Below are positions 7,340-14,667 of a DNA stretch of 34,220 bases, one piece after another. Location: the IMG/VR virus record IMGVR_UViG_3300025889_000464, positions 1 through 34,220 of that record; one strand, written 5' to 3'. The translations under genes and the position numbers were made by a program. The notes under the pieces were generated by a model that was given only the letters and a program-made list of their open reading frames with translations, was not told the origin of the DNA and did no database searches. Each line of letters begins with the position of its first letter. Position 1 is the stretch's first letter. The stretch is from a virus.

Positions 7340-7845
7340 CGAGGGCCCCACTTAGCAAGGACGGCGCGGGCGTATTCCAGGGCGACGGTGTTGAGCACCG
7401 TGCGGAAAAGACCTGGCGCAACTTGCCCACCGGTTGCCGTGGAGTACACGTTAGAGACAGCGGCAAACTCATCCCGCATGGTTTCGGGCATCAGCTCCAG
7501 CAGCTCTTTATCGGTAGGCTGATAAGCGACAGAGGCCGGTTCCCTGCCATCGGGCACAGCCGGTCCATCTGGCTCAATGACGGGGCACCCCCAGCGGGCG
7601 ACCGCTCGCAGCCCTGCAAGCCAGCTCTGGTCGGCGCCGCATGGTGCGGCATTCTTGAACGCTTCCCAGTAAGCAGCCTTCAGCTCCTCATCCGTCGGCC
7701 CCTGCGGCTCGGGCTGTGCCAGGGCGGCGCGGGCTTGTTGCACCAGGGGGTCATCGCCTGGCTCCGAAATAACAAAAGTGTCTTCGTAGCTAGCGAGCAG
7801 CTCAGCGCACAGCGCACGAAAGTCAGTGGGGGAGAGGTCAGTCAT
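7336..7845 (-). CDS. Seam-linked mosaic protein, paralogue of 8393-8746
   Basis: 169 residues from MTDLSPTDFRALCAELLASY. The N-terminal helix (FRALCAELLASYED), LVQQARAALAQ and the middle DGPAVPDGREPASV have counterparts in the 8393-8746 protein (WKTLCAELHAAFN, LLERARALLAE, DGPAVSGDREPASV), so the two share modules in the same order. A PTDEELKAAYWEAF segment follows the first module. The start is at the third copy of a 19-base repeat. Likely structural adaptor or regulator pieces; no activity can be assigned. Confidence 0.62.
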   Translation of the reverse strand: MTDLSPTDFRALCAELLASYEDTFVISEPGDDPLVQQARAALAQPEPQGPTDEELKAAYWEAFKNAAPCGADQSWLAGLRAVARWGCPVIEPDGPAVPDGREPASVAYQPTDKELLELMPETMRDEFAAVSNVYSTATGGQVAPGLFRTVLNTVALEYARAVLAKWGPR

Positions 7846-8050
7846 CAAGCTGCCTCGCTTCAATACCGTGCTTCAAGATCCATTGGGTTACCTTTGGCAT
7901 TTCTTCAGCAGTGACAAATCGCTCCACTTCAAGGCGGACGATTTGGCCGGGCTCGACAATCAGGCGGAAGCCCGTGACGCTCTCGCATGGAATGCGAAGC
8001 GCATCGAGTAGCCCGCGAATTTCTTGGCTGTGGCCTGTGAGGTACTTCAT
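7838..8050 (-). CDS. Seam-linked small unknown protein
   Basis: 70 residues, MKYLTGHSQEIRGLLDAL at the start, a beta-rich middle (RLIVEPGQIVRLEVERFV) and the end ARQLDD. The stop lies in the ATGACTGA seam with the MTDLSP gene at 7845; its own start overlaps the upstream stop as ATGA. The alternating strand-helix pattern looks like a compact alpha/beta domain. Family not recognised. Confidence 0.6.
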   Translation of the reverse strand: MKYLTGHSQEIRGLLDALRIPCESVTGFRLIVEPGQIVRLEVERFVTAEEMPKVTQWILKHGIEARQLDD

Positions 8051-8400
8051 TCGGGTAAGGTTTCCAGGGCGCGGCGGATGATTGACAAGGCGTTGTCGTC
8101 TAAGTAGTCGCCTTCAGGGTCGGTGCAGCCGTCGATCAGTGCTAACGCCTGCTCCTTCAAGCTCGGCGGCTTGGGACGCATCGCTTCTTTTAATACCTCG
8201 CCCATTAGAGCAATCTTTAAATGTGCTTCGCTTAAAGCATTGTGATCTAGCCACTTTGCATCTAGTTCCAACTGTTGATCAGCACCGGCGGCGTAAGCAC
8301 GAGCAAGAGCCTGGCTCGTACTAATCTCATAGCGATCGATGTCTGATTCAAGTTGCTCTATCAAGTCACTTAACATAGTGACTGAGTGCTGGTTAGTCAT
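8047..8400 (-). CDS. Seam-linked mosaic protein with PKPPSLKE tail
   Basis: 117 residues from ATG at 8400 (MTNQHSVTMLSDLIEQLE). The first half is helical; then comes GADQQLELDAKWLDHNA and the tail RPKPPSLKEQALALI with a final SIIRRALETLPE. The same two blocks (GADQELEA and RPKPPSLKEEAL ... IRRALEKL) end the 8990-9484 protein. The start is set by the ATGACTAA overlap with the previous gene; a longer frame upstream is only the shadow of that gene. Function unknown. Confidence 0.62.
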   Translation of the reverse strand: MTNQHSVTMLSDLIEQLESDIDRYEISTSQALARAYAAGADQQLELDAKWLDHNALSEAHLKIALMGEVLKEAMRPKPPSLKEQALALIDGCTDPEGDYLDDNALSIIRRALETLPE

Positions 8401-8746
8401 TGAGCTGCTCCATTTGTTGTTCCATGTGCTCTGCCCACGCCACCAGGTCGCTGGCGCGGACAAGTTGCTCGCCGGTATCAGCCACCCGCCATTGAACTGA
8501 CGCAGTGTCACGGATGGCTTGATCAATCACCTTGCGGATCAGAAGGACTGTGGCTCGACGGTGAAGTTGATCGTTAAGCTGTGGAATGACAGAGGCCGGC
8601 TCCCTGTCGCCGGACACAGCCGGTCCATCTGACTCGGCCAGCAGTGCGCGGGCGCGTTCCAGCAAGGCGTGATGGACTTCATCCACCGCATAGGTATTGA
8701 ACGCGGCGTGAAGCTCAGCGCACAGGGTTTTCCAGTCAGTGGTCAC
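8393..8746 (-). CDS. Seam-linked mosaic protein, paralogue of 7336-7845
   Basis: 117 residues from GTG at 8746 (MTTDWKTLCAELHAAFN). It shares the opening helix, the ERARALLAE block and the DGPAVSGDREPASV linker with the 7336-7845 protein, then ends in a different helical part (WAEHMEQQMEQLND). The GTG overlaps the upstream stop (GTGA). A mosaic built from the same parts as its neighbours; no catalytic motif seen. Confidence 0.62.
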   Translation of the reverse strand: MTTDWKTLCAELHAAFNTYAVDEVHHALLERARALLAESDGPAVSGDREPASVIPQLNDQLHRRATVLLIRKVIDQAIRDTASVQWRVADTGEQLVRASDLVAWAEHMEQQMEQLND

Positions 8747-8997
8747 TGCGCACCCCCGTCCAGCTCGGCGGCAATGGCGAGAAATTGCCGGCGGATGGCT
8801 TGCTTGTTTAAGCGGATCGCCTCCGTTGTGAAGTACATGGCTTCTTGCGGATCATCTGGCACCACCTGATCCGCAACAGCGCGAAGGGCGGCGGCGGCTA
8901 TCTGTCGAGCTTCGTTGAGGCAATCTTCTGGGCCATAGGCGCTGCTGTTGTTGGCGGCATCCAACACCGCCTGCGCGGCGGGGGAGAGGTCAGTCAT
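8743..8997 (-). CDS. Seam-linked small MTDLSP protein
   Basis: 84 residues, MTDLSPAAQAVLDAANNSSA at the start, then NEARQIAAAALRAVADQVV and a helical end. MTDLSPAAQAVLDA is an opening I know as recurrent in cyanophage proteins. The longer frame upstream belongs to the neighbouring gene. The ATG sits in the 19-base repeat and overlaps the upstream stop by 8 bases (8990-8997). Function unknown. Confidence 0.62.
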   Translation of the reverse strand: MTDLSPAAQAVLDAANNSSAYGPEDCLNEARQIAAAALRAVADQVVPDDPQEAMYFTTEAIRLNKQAIRRQFLAIAAELDGGAQ

Positions 8998-9484
8998 CGA
9001 GTTTCTCCAGTGCGCGGCGGATGGTATCTGACTGATCAGTATTGCCGTAACACTCAGCCGCAAGCTCTGCCAATGCTTGCAGCGCCTCCTCCTTCAAGCT
9101 CGGCGGCTTGGGGCGGCGGGCGGCGCGCATACGGGTAATCGAAAGCCCGTTATCTCCCGCATACATCAGGCACGCCTCAAGCTCCTGGTCGGCGCCCCAT
9201 TGGGCGGCGAGTTTGGCAAGGCAAAGATCGTCGCTAGCAACTATTATTTTTGGGTTTCCGTAGATCTGGTCAATCCATTGCTGCACCAACTCCAACGGTG
9301 GAGTGATGTCGGAACTCCTAATTTGGCTTAAATTAGGAGTTGATTTGGAGTTGGCCCACTCGATGCAGAGCCTGGCAAAGGTCTTGAGGTAGCCAGCGCC
9401 ATTTCGCTTGTTACTCTCATCGCGTGCCTCCGTCGAAAACTTTTTCAGCAGATGCGGCGGCGGTGGGGTAATTAAGGTAGTCAT
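8990..9484 (-). CDS. Seam-linked mosaic protein with PKPPSLKE tail
   Basis: 164 residues. After a Pro-rich start (MTTLITPPPPHLLKKF) come a helical part, DITPPLELVQQWIDQIYG, GADQELEACLMYAGDNG and the tail RPKPPSLKEEALQALAEL ... DTIRRALEKLDD. The last two blocks are shared with the 8047-8400 protein, including a 24-base perfect DNA repeat. ATGA overlap with the gene before and the ATGACTGA seam with the gene after support the limits. No enzyme motif seen. Confidence 0.64.
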   Translation of the reverse strand: MTTLITPPPPHLLKKFSTEARDESNKRNGAGYLKTFARLCIEWANSKSTPNLSQIRSSDITPPLELVQQWIDQIYGNPKIIVASDDLCLAKLAAQWGADQELEACLMYAGDNGLSITRMRAARRPKPPSLKEEALQALAELAAECYGNTDQSDTIRRALEKLDD

Positions 9485-9687
9485 GATTGCTGCTCCATGC
9501 GGGCTGCCATGACGGCAGCGGACTTGAGGATTGTGCTTAGCTTGGCGGTCTTGGCCTGCTGCTTGGCGGCAAGCCTTAGCGCGAAGCGGATGCCTTGCGA
9601 AAGATTGCCGTTGCCTAATTCAAGTGCAATTCGTCGATCCTGCGGCGCTAATCGTGCTCCTGCTGTAGACACAGAACGGTCAGTCAT
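9481..9687 (-). CDS. Small RHH/HTH-like protein
   Basis: 68 residues from the ATG at 9687 (MTDRSVSTAGARLAPQDRRI). The segment RLAPQDRRIALELGNGNLSQ followed by GIRFALRLAA resembles small phage proteins with a ribbon-helix-helix-like domain (R-L-x-P-x-D ... G-x-x-S-x-G-I-R). A basic helical tail follows. The start is fixed by the 8-base ATGACTGA overlap with the zinc-ribbon gene. A DNA-binding role is likely but not certain. Confidence 0.6.
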   Translation of the reverse strand: MTDRSVSTAGARLAPQDRRIALELGNGNLSQGIRFALRLAAKQQAKTAKLSTILKSAAVMAARMEQQS

Positions 9688-10054
9688 TTTGGTAACAGGC
9701 ACACTCGTTTGCAAATGTGTCGCCGGCTTCGGGGAAGCCCATGCCGCACTTGTTGTGGTCCCAGTGAGTGCAAGTGGAGCAACTAAGGTCCGACTGTGCG
9801 CCTGCAATTGGACTACCGCCTAATAGGATGGCGCGGATTTTGTCTATAGCGCGGAGCTGTTCATAGCGCAGCTGCGAGACCTCATATGTGGTCTCACGTT
9901 TACCACAATGCAGGCAGTGTTTGCGCCGCCTGATTGCATTTCTGTTAGACCGTGTTTCTAAAGTACGCACCTCCCTAGCACCACAAAATGCGCAGTTTGT
10001 TGGGACGTAGTGTCTAGCAATGTCATGTGGTTTTAGCTCTTCAAGCATCGTCAT
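9680..10054 (-). CDS. NrdR-like zinc ribbon protein with C-terminal Cys4 module
   Basis: 124 residues. Residues 21-58 (C21, C24, C47, C50, with IRRRKHCLHCGKRETTYEV) closely follow the zinc ribbon of NrdR, the bacterial repressor of ribonucleotide reductase genes. The NrdR ATP-cone is missing; instead there is a short helical linker and a second cysteine module, C92, C95, C103 and C118 with FPEAG and FA, identical in spacing to the module of the 4534-4884 protein. It could act at NrdR-type operators of host or phage without nucleotide sensing. The first gene of the seam chain, it overlaps a small membrane protein gene upstream by 14 bases. Confidence 0.72.
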   Translation of the reverse strand: MTMLEELKPHDIARHYVPTNCAFCGAREVRTLETRSNRNAIRRRKHCLHCGKRETTYEVSQLRYEQLRAIDKIRAILLGGSPIAGAQSDLSCSTCTHWDHNKCGMGFPEAGDTFANECACYQND

Positions 10055-10148
10055 CTTCGGGGTCGTTTGCGTGTAGGAAGTAGTTAATGATTACGGCGCC
10101 GGCTGCTGCAAGTGCCCAGCCGGCCACAAAAAGCAAGAGCGTTGTCAT
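10041..10148 (-). CDS. 35-residue single-span membrane protein
   Basis: A very small gene: MTTLLLFVAGWALAAAGAV followed by IINYF and an acidic end (NDPEDDDA). One membrane segment (residues about 3-25) with a short acidic tail is plain. It overlaps the zinc-ribbon gene by 14 bases and has a good promoter candidate 30-60 bases upstream. Such peptides in phages include holins, antiholins and membrane anchors; the location in the early arm argues against a holin. Function unknown. Confidence 0.55.
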   Translation of the reverse strand: MTTLLLFVAGWALAAAGAVIINYFLHANDPEDDDA

Positions 10149-10181
10149 TGTGCAAGGTTGGTAGGGGGTAGACCTGCCAGT

Positions 10182-10212
10182 AGTGTAACACAGTACGGCA
10201 GGCCCCTGTCAA
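10182..10212 (-). promoter_or_regulatory. Candidate leftward promoter (TTGACA / TACACT)
   Basis: On the minus strand a perfect -35 TTGACA (10212-10207) is followed 19 bases later by TACACT (10187-10182), or 17 bases later by GTTACA. It overlaps the stop of the 10209-10538 gene and could start a transcript for the small membrane protein, the zinc ribbon and the seam-linked genes. Confidence 0.42.
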
Positions 10213-10538
10213 GCTGGGGGGATCCCCAGGCTCTCGGCTGAGTACGTCGTGATCACAGAGACGTCGGCCCCCATGCGCAGAGCCTGCCCCACCGACCCCT
10301 GGAAGAGCAGCAGGGCCTCGTCGCACTCGTAGATCTGGAACTCCTCCACCTCGATTGGCCGGCCCTGCCGGAACCAGCTCAGCCGCACGATGGCGTACAC
10401 CTCATCGGGCACCGGCCCAATCACCACAGCCAGCGTGGGGCGTCTCGGCGGTCTCGGCTTGGACTTAGTTGCAGGCACGGGATCTCTCCGAAACAACCAG
10501 GCCAGGACGAGGCTTAACCCCGTACACAGAGTACGCAC
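10209..10538 (-). CDS. Unknown protein with N-terminal hydrophobic anchor
   Basis: 109 residues from GTG at 10538. Residues 1-16 (MRTLCTGLSLVLAWLF) are a hydrophobic helix followed by RRD, so it may be membrane-anchored facing the cytoplasm or periplasm. A basic linker (KSKPRPPRRP) follows, then a beta-rich domain (TLAVVIGPVPDEVYAIVRLS) ending SAESLGIPPA. It lies ten bases after the AT-rich gene. No known family recognised. Confidence 0.6.
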   Translation of the reverse strand: MRTLCTGLSLVLAWLFRRDPVPATKSKPRPPRRPTLAVVIGPVPDEVYAIVRLSWFRQGRPIEVEEFQIYECDEALLLFQGSVGQALRMGADVSVITTYSAESLGIPPA

Positions 10539-10548
10539 GGTACAGAGC

Positions 10549-11352
10549 CTACGTCGTACTGCAAAAGTCTATATCACTAAGCAGTGTGCCTTTGTGCAAA
10601 TACTTTGTTTGGTCTTCACTGGAGTTTTTTTCTATTTTGCGGTGTTGATGCTGCCCGCGTACTTGACTAAACAGTTTTGCGTAATCAGGATTACTTGGGT
10701 AGTATTCTGTTTTATTTACATCCCACGCTTTCTGGATAACAGTGCAAACGGGGCAGTACGACAGCGGAGATAAGCGTTTTTCTGTGTATAAAATTTGGGG
10801 ACTTTCTGCCCGCACACCCTGAAAACGCGGGTCAGCGTTGTAAATACGAGCGTATAAAGCCGCAAAACGTGCCCTGCTTATTCGTTTACCCTCTTCTACG
10901 TTTTCAGTAAAACCATAAATACCAAATTTGTTCATAGCTTCTACAACATCTATTCCGTGTAAACCTCTGTTAAATACAGCTCTCCAATTCAAAATACTTA
11001 TATCCCCGTTTAGTAAAGCATAGGCTGTGTACGCAAAATACTGATAGTATTGAGGGCATGGGGCGTATGTTTTGCCTTTGTGTATTACAATTTCTGTTTC
11101 CCCTGTCTCTTCATTTTTTTCTACTGCTGTAGTATTATTGAACCTAAAACCGTAAAGTTGTTTTAGTAAATCAAACATTACACCTTGCTGATTGCGTACA
11201 GCTATATCATAATCTTCTTCTTTTTGTAGTACAGAAAGTATATTAGGCGGTAAATTTTTTGGATCAGTTACATAATCTGGTTCGTAATACTCTGACGGAA
11301 GTGCGCCGATTGTTTCGTCTATAGACGCAATGAACTCAGCGGTATACGGCAT
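10549..11352 (-). CDS. AT-rich orphan gene, unknown protein
   Basis: 267 residues from ATG at 11352 (MPYTAEFIASIDETIGALPS). The protein is rich in Tyr, Asn and Lys, with aromatic clusters (CPQYYQYFAYTAYALLNG) and one CPVC pair near residue 220 that could bind metal together with H239/H241-type histidines. Base and codon use (TTA, AAA, ATA) differ sharply from the GC-rich genes on both sides, which points to a recent transfer. It is separated from the primase gene by about 100 bases with two inverted repeats. I do not recognise the family. Confidence 0.68.
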   Translation of the reverse strand: MPYTAEFIASIDETIGALPSEYYEPDYVTDPKNLPPNILSVLQKEEDYDIAVRNQQGVMFDLLKQLYGFRFNNTTAVEKNEETGETEIVIHKGKTYAPCPQYYQYFAYTAYALLNGDISILNWRAVFNRGLHGIDVVEAMNKFGIYGFTENVEEGKRISRARFAALYARIYNADPRFQGVRAESPQILYTEKRLSPLSYCPVCTVIQKAWDVNKTEYYPSNPDYAKLFSQVRGQHQHRKIEKNSSEDQTKYLHKGTLLSDIDFCSTT

Positions 11353-11388
11353 AATAAGTAGGTGCTCTGTGGAAGGAACACAGGAGGA

Positions 11389-11411
11389 AGGGGCCCGAGT
11401 GGCCCCTTTTT
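11389..11411 (+). terminator. Rightward terminator inside the leftward arm
   Basis: Plus-strand GGGGCC / GGCCCC around CGAGT, followed by five T. Flanking bases extend the stem outward (CACAG / CTGTG, with G-U pairs) to about 11380-11417. On the minus strand the T run is missing and the outer stem weakens, so it acts best against rightward, antisense transcription. Confidence 0.6.
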
Positions 11412-11434
11412 CTGTGCTGTGTAACCCTAGCACA

Positions 11435-11456
11435 CTTAAACGAAGGGCCGTTTAAG
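11435..11456. repeat. 8-base inverted repeat at the primase 3' end
   Basis: CTTAAACG and CGTTTAAG are a perfect inverted pair six bases apart; the primase stop codon lies within it. No T run follows on either side, so it is either a processing or stability hairpin of the leftward transcript or a protein-binding site. Confidence 0.55.
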
Positions 11457-13935
11457 CCCAGAAGTCGGCAGCTTCCTGCCGCGCCTGCGCGATGCGCTCC
11501 AGCGTCTCCGCGCCCGAAACCCTATTCACACGAGCTGGCGGGAATAAATCCAAATCCCCTGCGGCGGAAGGGGTTTGATTTTTTCCGGCCCCTTGTAACA
11601 AATCGGACGCGGAACAAATGCCCGTTGCTCCAGCGCCGGGGGCTGTACTACCGGTTTTAATTTCTCCGGATGGGATTTTCTCCGGACCCCCGGAACAATT
11701 CAAATCCAGCTCCAGCACAGGCTTTTCGATTTGTTCCGGTGATTTTCTCGACTCCCCCCGTGCGCGAGAGGTAAAACCTGGAATACCCGTACCAACAGCC
11801 TGGTAGTACACAGGCTGGCGCCCCCTCCCTCTAGCGCCACCTGTAAGGGGTGGAGCACACCGCTCGATCAGCTTCTGCTGCTCCAGCTTCTCCAGCACAC
11901 TGCGGTTCATGCGCTCCGTGTGCTCCCCACCAACTTCCTCGTGCTGTACAAGCTCTGCAAGCGTCCAGGGCCGCCGTTCCGCCCGCAGTAGGTCCAGGAC
12001 AGCCAGCACCTGCTGGGACGCCGTTACAGCGGCTCCACGGGGCTCTGGGAGGTGCCGGATCTGGTACGTGAAATCCTTCATCAGGCGAAACACCATCTGC
12101 TTGCCCTCCCGGTCGTCACGCGACTTCTCCACTGTTACACAGCGGCTATTAGGGTAAAGACCCCGCTCGGCAATCTCTTGCTGGGTCAATTTCCGTATGT
12201 TCCAGGTCTCATCAACAGCAGCACGGATTGCACTCGTACCCCTGAACTGCCCACTCTTAGTGTTGTGGTGAATGATGACGATTGCACAAGCTGGAAAATC
12301 CTGCCCATTACGCCTAGCGAGCCTTTTTATAGGCAAGGCATACTCCCGGCGGTTCTCCTCGTAAGGATTGGAATCGTTACACCCATCCAAACTATCAATA
12401 ACAATCAGGTCATACTTAAATTTATTCTGCAATTTACGAAAACGCCTGTACCAACTCATATCCCATTCTGGAATAACATCCACACCGTTTTCAACACCCA
12501 ACTGCATGAACTGGCGCCTAACAATACGTTCGTTTTGATCCCCGTTAAGCCACAACACTTTCGACTTAGGTACATCAACAAGACCGCCGTAAACATCAAA
12601 AGGCAGACCACCACTAAGATGTTTAGCGATTGTCTGGCACATCGCTGTTTTCCCTGTACCACCATCCGCGTGGATAAGCAAAGTCCACGGTTTGGGCAGC
12701 AAACCAGGAATCAGGTACTCAAAAGGCGTGGACTCCAAATCGAGTATGGCAACGGGGCCCGCACCTTTGGTGCGCTGGTACGCCATATCAGAATCTAGGA
12801 GCCGATCAATCGCAATAGCCCCTTCACGTCTTCCAGCTTTTAATGCCAAGACATGCTTAGCTTGATCTAACAATGCCGGATTTTCAATCTCCTCTTCAAG
12901 TTTGTTGCCCTGCTGGAGCAACTCTTTGCCGTCCAAGTAAACAAGCTCAAAACGCTGCGCAACCGTTTCAGCTTCGTTAACAACCTTTCGCAGATCCTCG
13001 GACAGCCACAACCGGCCCGGCAGCTGCTGATCCGCCAGCCAGAACAGCGTCCCCAGACTCACCGAGCCTTTCTTAAAGCTCTTCCACGCATCCTCACAGG
13101 GGTTCCCATCCACCCAGTCATCAGCAAACTCCGGATCCTCCGCTGACCACGCCGACCACAAGGTCAGCCCCAGGTCATCCGGCAACTCCGAGTGGATCGC
13201 CATACCCACCTTGATCCAGTGGTCCCGGCTCCCACCACCCTGCCCCGGTATCACCCTCAACGCCGACTGCACAATCTCGGCCACTTCCTCCGGCGCTCGA
13301 TCCGAGAAGTCCAGCGCCTTGCGGTTCTTAATGAACCCCCCATCAGCCGGCCCCTTACCGGCGTGGTCCTTCATCTCCGCAATCAACCACGCCGGAGCCT
13401 CTGGAATGGCCTCCAGATCCCCCTCAAAGCCGTACAGCCCCTCCGGGCCCTTCCCATCACTGGAGCCCGGATAGGCCCCGTACAGCAGCCCCTGGCGCCC
13501 CCAGAGCACCTCGTAGCCGGCCCCGGTATCGGACAACCCAAAACCGCTCACCTCGCCCCACAGGGCCTCAGGAACGCGGTACAGGTACTTCGCCGCATTG
13601 GCCTTGGTGCTAGTCACCTTCGGGGCCCCCTCCAGACTGCTGCCCCACTTCTTGGCCAACTTGGCCAGATTGCGATCCACGTCCAGGATCACCAACCCCT
13701 TACTGCGGGCCCCCGTAAACACACCCACAGCCCGGAAAATCTCCGGCCGGCGCTGGATCTGGAGCGCCACATCAGCCGGCGTCAACACCGCATGGTGCGA
13801 CTTCTCCAGCGGCGTCTTGCCCTTACTCACTTTCCCGGACTGGAGCTTCGAGCCCTTCACATAAATCGGGGCATACGCAAGCCCCTCAGGCAGCTGCGCA
13901 ACAAAATTCAGCAGGTCTTGCGACTCAATAGACAC
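11452..13935 (-). CDS. Bifunctional primase-polymerase / RecA-like helicase
   Basis: 827 residues. The N-terminal part (about 15-190) is a primase-polymerase (Prim-Pol, archaeo-eukaryotic type) domain with D85 and D87 in LVILDVD and the later SDTGAGYEVLWG. Residues about 215-292 look like a PriCT_2 domain (GSRDHWIKVGMAIHSE, LTLWSAWS). A RecA-like ATPase follows: Walker A ADGGTGKT (423-430), Walker B LIVIDSLD (D514) and IIHHNTKSG. The last 190 residues include a winged-helix-like part (LAELVQHEEVGGEHTERM) and a low-complexity linker. It should prime and unwind the replicating phage DNA together with the polymerase. It starts at GTG with a GGAG nine bases upstream and is the first gene of the leftward arm. 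Confidence 0.9.
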   Translation of the reverse strand: MSIESQDLLNFVAQLPEGLAYAPIYVKGSKLQSGKVSKGKTPLEKSHHAVLTPADVALQIQRRPEIFRAVGVFTGARSKGLVILDVDRNLAKLAKKWGSSLEGAPKVTSTKANAAKYLYRVPEALWGEVSGFGLSDTGAGYEVLWGRQGLLYGAYPGSSDGKGPEGLYGFEGDLEAIPEAPAWLIAEMKDHAGKGPADGGFIKNRKALDFSDRAPEEVAEIVQSALRVIPGQGGGSRDHWIKVGMAIHSELPDDLGLTLWSAWSAEDPEFADDWVDGNPCEDAWKSFKKGSVSLGTLFWLADQQLPGRLWLSEDLRKVVNEAETVAQRFELVYLDGKELLQQGNKLEEEIENPALLDQAKHVLALKAGRREGAIAIDRLLDSDMAYQRTKGAGPVAILDLESTPFEYLIPGLLPKPWTLLIHADGGTGKTAMCQTIAKHLSGGLPFDVYGGLVDVPKSKVLWLNGDQNERIVRRQFMQLGVENGVDVIPEWDMSWYRRFRKLQNKFKYDLIVIDSLDGCNDSNPYEENRREYALPIKRLARRNGQDFPACAIVIIHHNTKSGQFRGTSAIRAAVDETWNIRKLTQQEIAERGLYPNSRCVTVEKSRDDREGKQMVFRLMKDFTYQIRHLPEPRGAAVTASQQVLAVLDLLRAERRPWTLAELVQHEEVGGEHTERMNRSVLEKLEQQKLIERCAPPLTGGARGRGRQPVYYQAVGTGIPGFTSRARGESRKSPEQIEKPVLELDLNCSGGPEKIPSGEIKTGSTAPGAGATGICSASDLLQGAGKNQTPSAAGDLDLFPPARVNRVSGAETLERIAQARQEAADFWA

Positions 13936-13967
13936 AGTGGTAGACTCCTACAAGAAAGAACACATCG

Positions 13968-13999
13968 CACCCCAGAGCCCTCAGCCCTGGGGTGTTTTT
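13968..13999 (+). terminator. Rightward terminator in the divergent region
   Basis: Plus-strand CACCCCAG / CTGGGGTG with an 11-base loop, followed by TTTTT. It lies in the 5' leader of the leftward primase gene but faces right, so it would stop rightward transcription reaching this point before the 14080 gene. The same hairpin would also form in the primase leader RNA, without a T run. Confidence 0.72.
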
Positions 14000-14027
14000 C
14001 TATGGTAGACGCCCCGCCGGCCCCGTG

Positions 14028-14041
14028 CTACTGTGTAACTG
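14028..14041 (+). promoter_or_regulatory. CTAnTGT-type element before the 14080 gene
   Basis: CTACTGTGTAACTG, about 38 bases before the ATG of the 14080 gene and just after a terminator. TACTGT can serve as a -10 box (pattern TAnnnT). Related elements precede the genes at 18901, 19819, 20214 and 28480. Confidence 0.35.
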
Positions 14042-14079
14042 TTGCCAACCCGGCGACGCCCAAATAACCCTAAAACACA

Positions 14080-14664
14080 ATGGGATTCCTTTCCAAAAAA
14101 GCCTCCGCCTCAGTCAACGCCGGCTCCAGCGGCGGCGGCTACCTCCAAGTCTCCAAGCTGGCTGACGGCGGCTCCGTCCGCTTCGCACTGCTGTCAGACC
14201 AGCCCCTTGAAGGCTACGAAGTCTGGGCCTCCAGCCCCGAAGGCCAGTCCAAGCCCTTCCGCTTCGACTACGAGCCCACCCCCGAGGACATCACCGATGA
14301 ACTAGGCGACTTCGAGCCCCGCGAAGGACGCGGCGGCCCCGGCACCGTAGACATCAAGTTTTTTGTCGCCACCCCCGTCTACAACTTCGACGCCGGCTCC
14401 GTCCAAGTCCTCTCGCTAACCCAAAAGTCCATCATCAAAGAGCTGGATCAAATCAGCCAACTCGACGATTACGACGACCTACTCGCCTGGGACTTCAACC
14501 TCAGCAAGAAAGGATCGGGCCTCCTCACCGAGTACACCCTGCGCCCTGTACCCCGCAAGAAGGGCAGCCAGGAGCACATCGATGCTGCCTGGATCGAAGC
14601 CAAAGCCGCCGGCTTCGACATCAGCCGGCTATTCACAGGAGCCAACCCCTTCAAGGCTGCTTGA
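14080..14664 (+). CDS. Possible phage single-stranded DNA-binding protein
   Basis: 194 residues, starting MGFLSKKASASVNAGSSGGG. A beta-rich middle (SVRFALLSDQPLEGYEVW, then VDIKFFVATPVYN) and a conserved-looking SLTQKSIIKELDQI resemble the gp32-like single-stranded DNA-binding or related small proteins of cyanophages. There is no long acidic tail, although the C-terminus ends NPFKAA. The position, divergent from primase and before nuclease genes, fits replication or recombination. The SSB call is a guess from pattern and context. It has its own terminator. Confidence 0.5.
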   Translation: MGFLSKKASASVNAGSSGGGYLQVSKLADGGSVRFALLSDQPLEGYEVWASSPEGQSKPFRFDYEPTPEDITDELGDFEPREGRGGPGTVDIKFFVATPVYNFDAGSVQVLSLTQKSIIKELDQISQLDDYDDLLAWDFNLSKKGSGLLTEYTLRPVPRKKGSQEHIDAAWIEAKAAGFDISRLFTGANPFKAA

Positions 14665-14667
14665 TAC

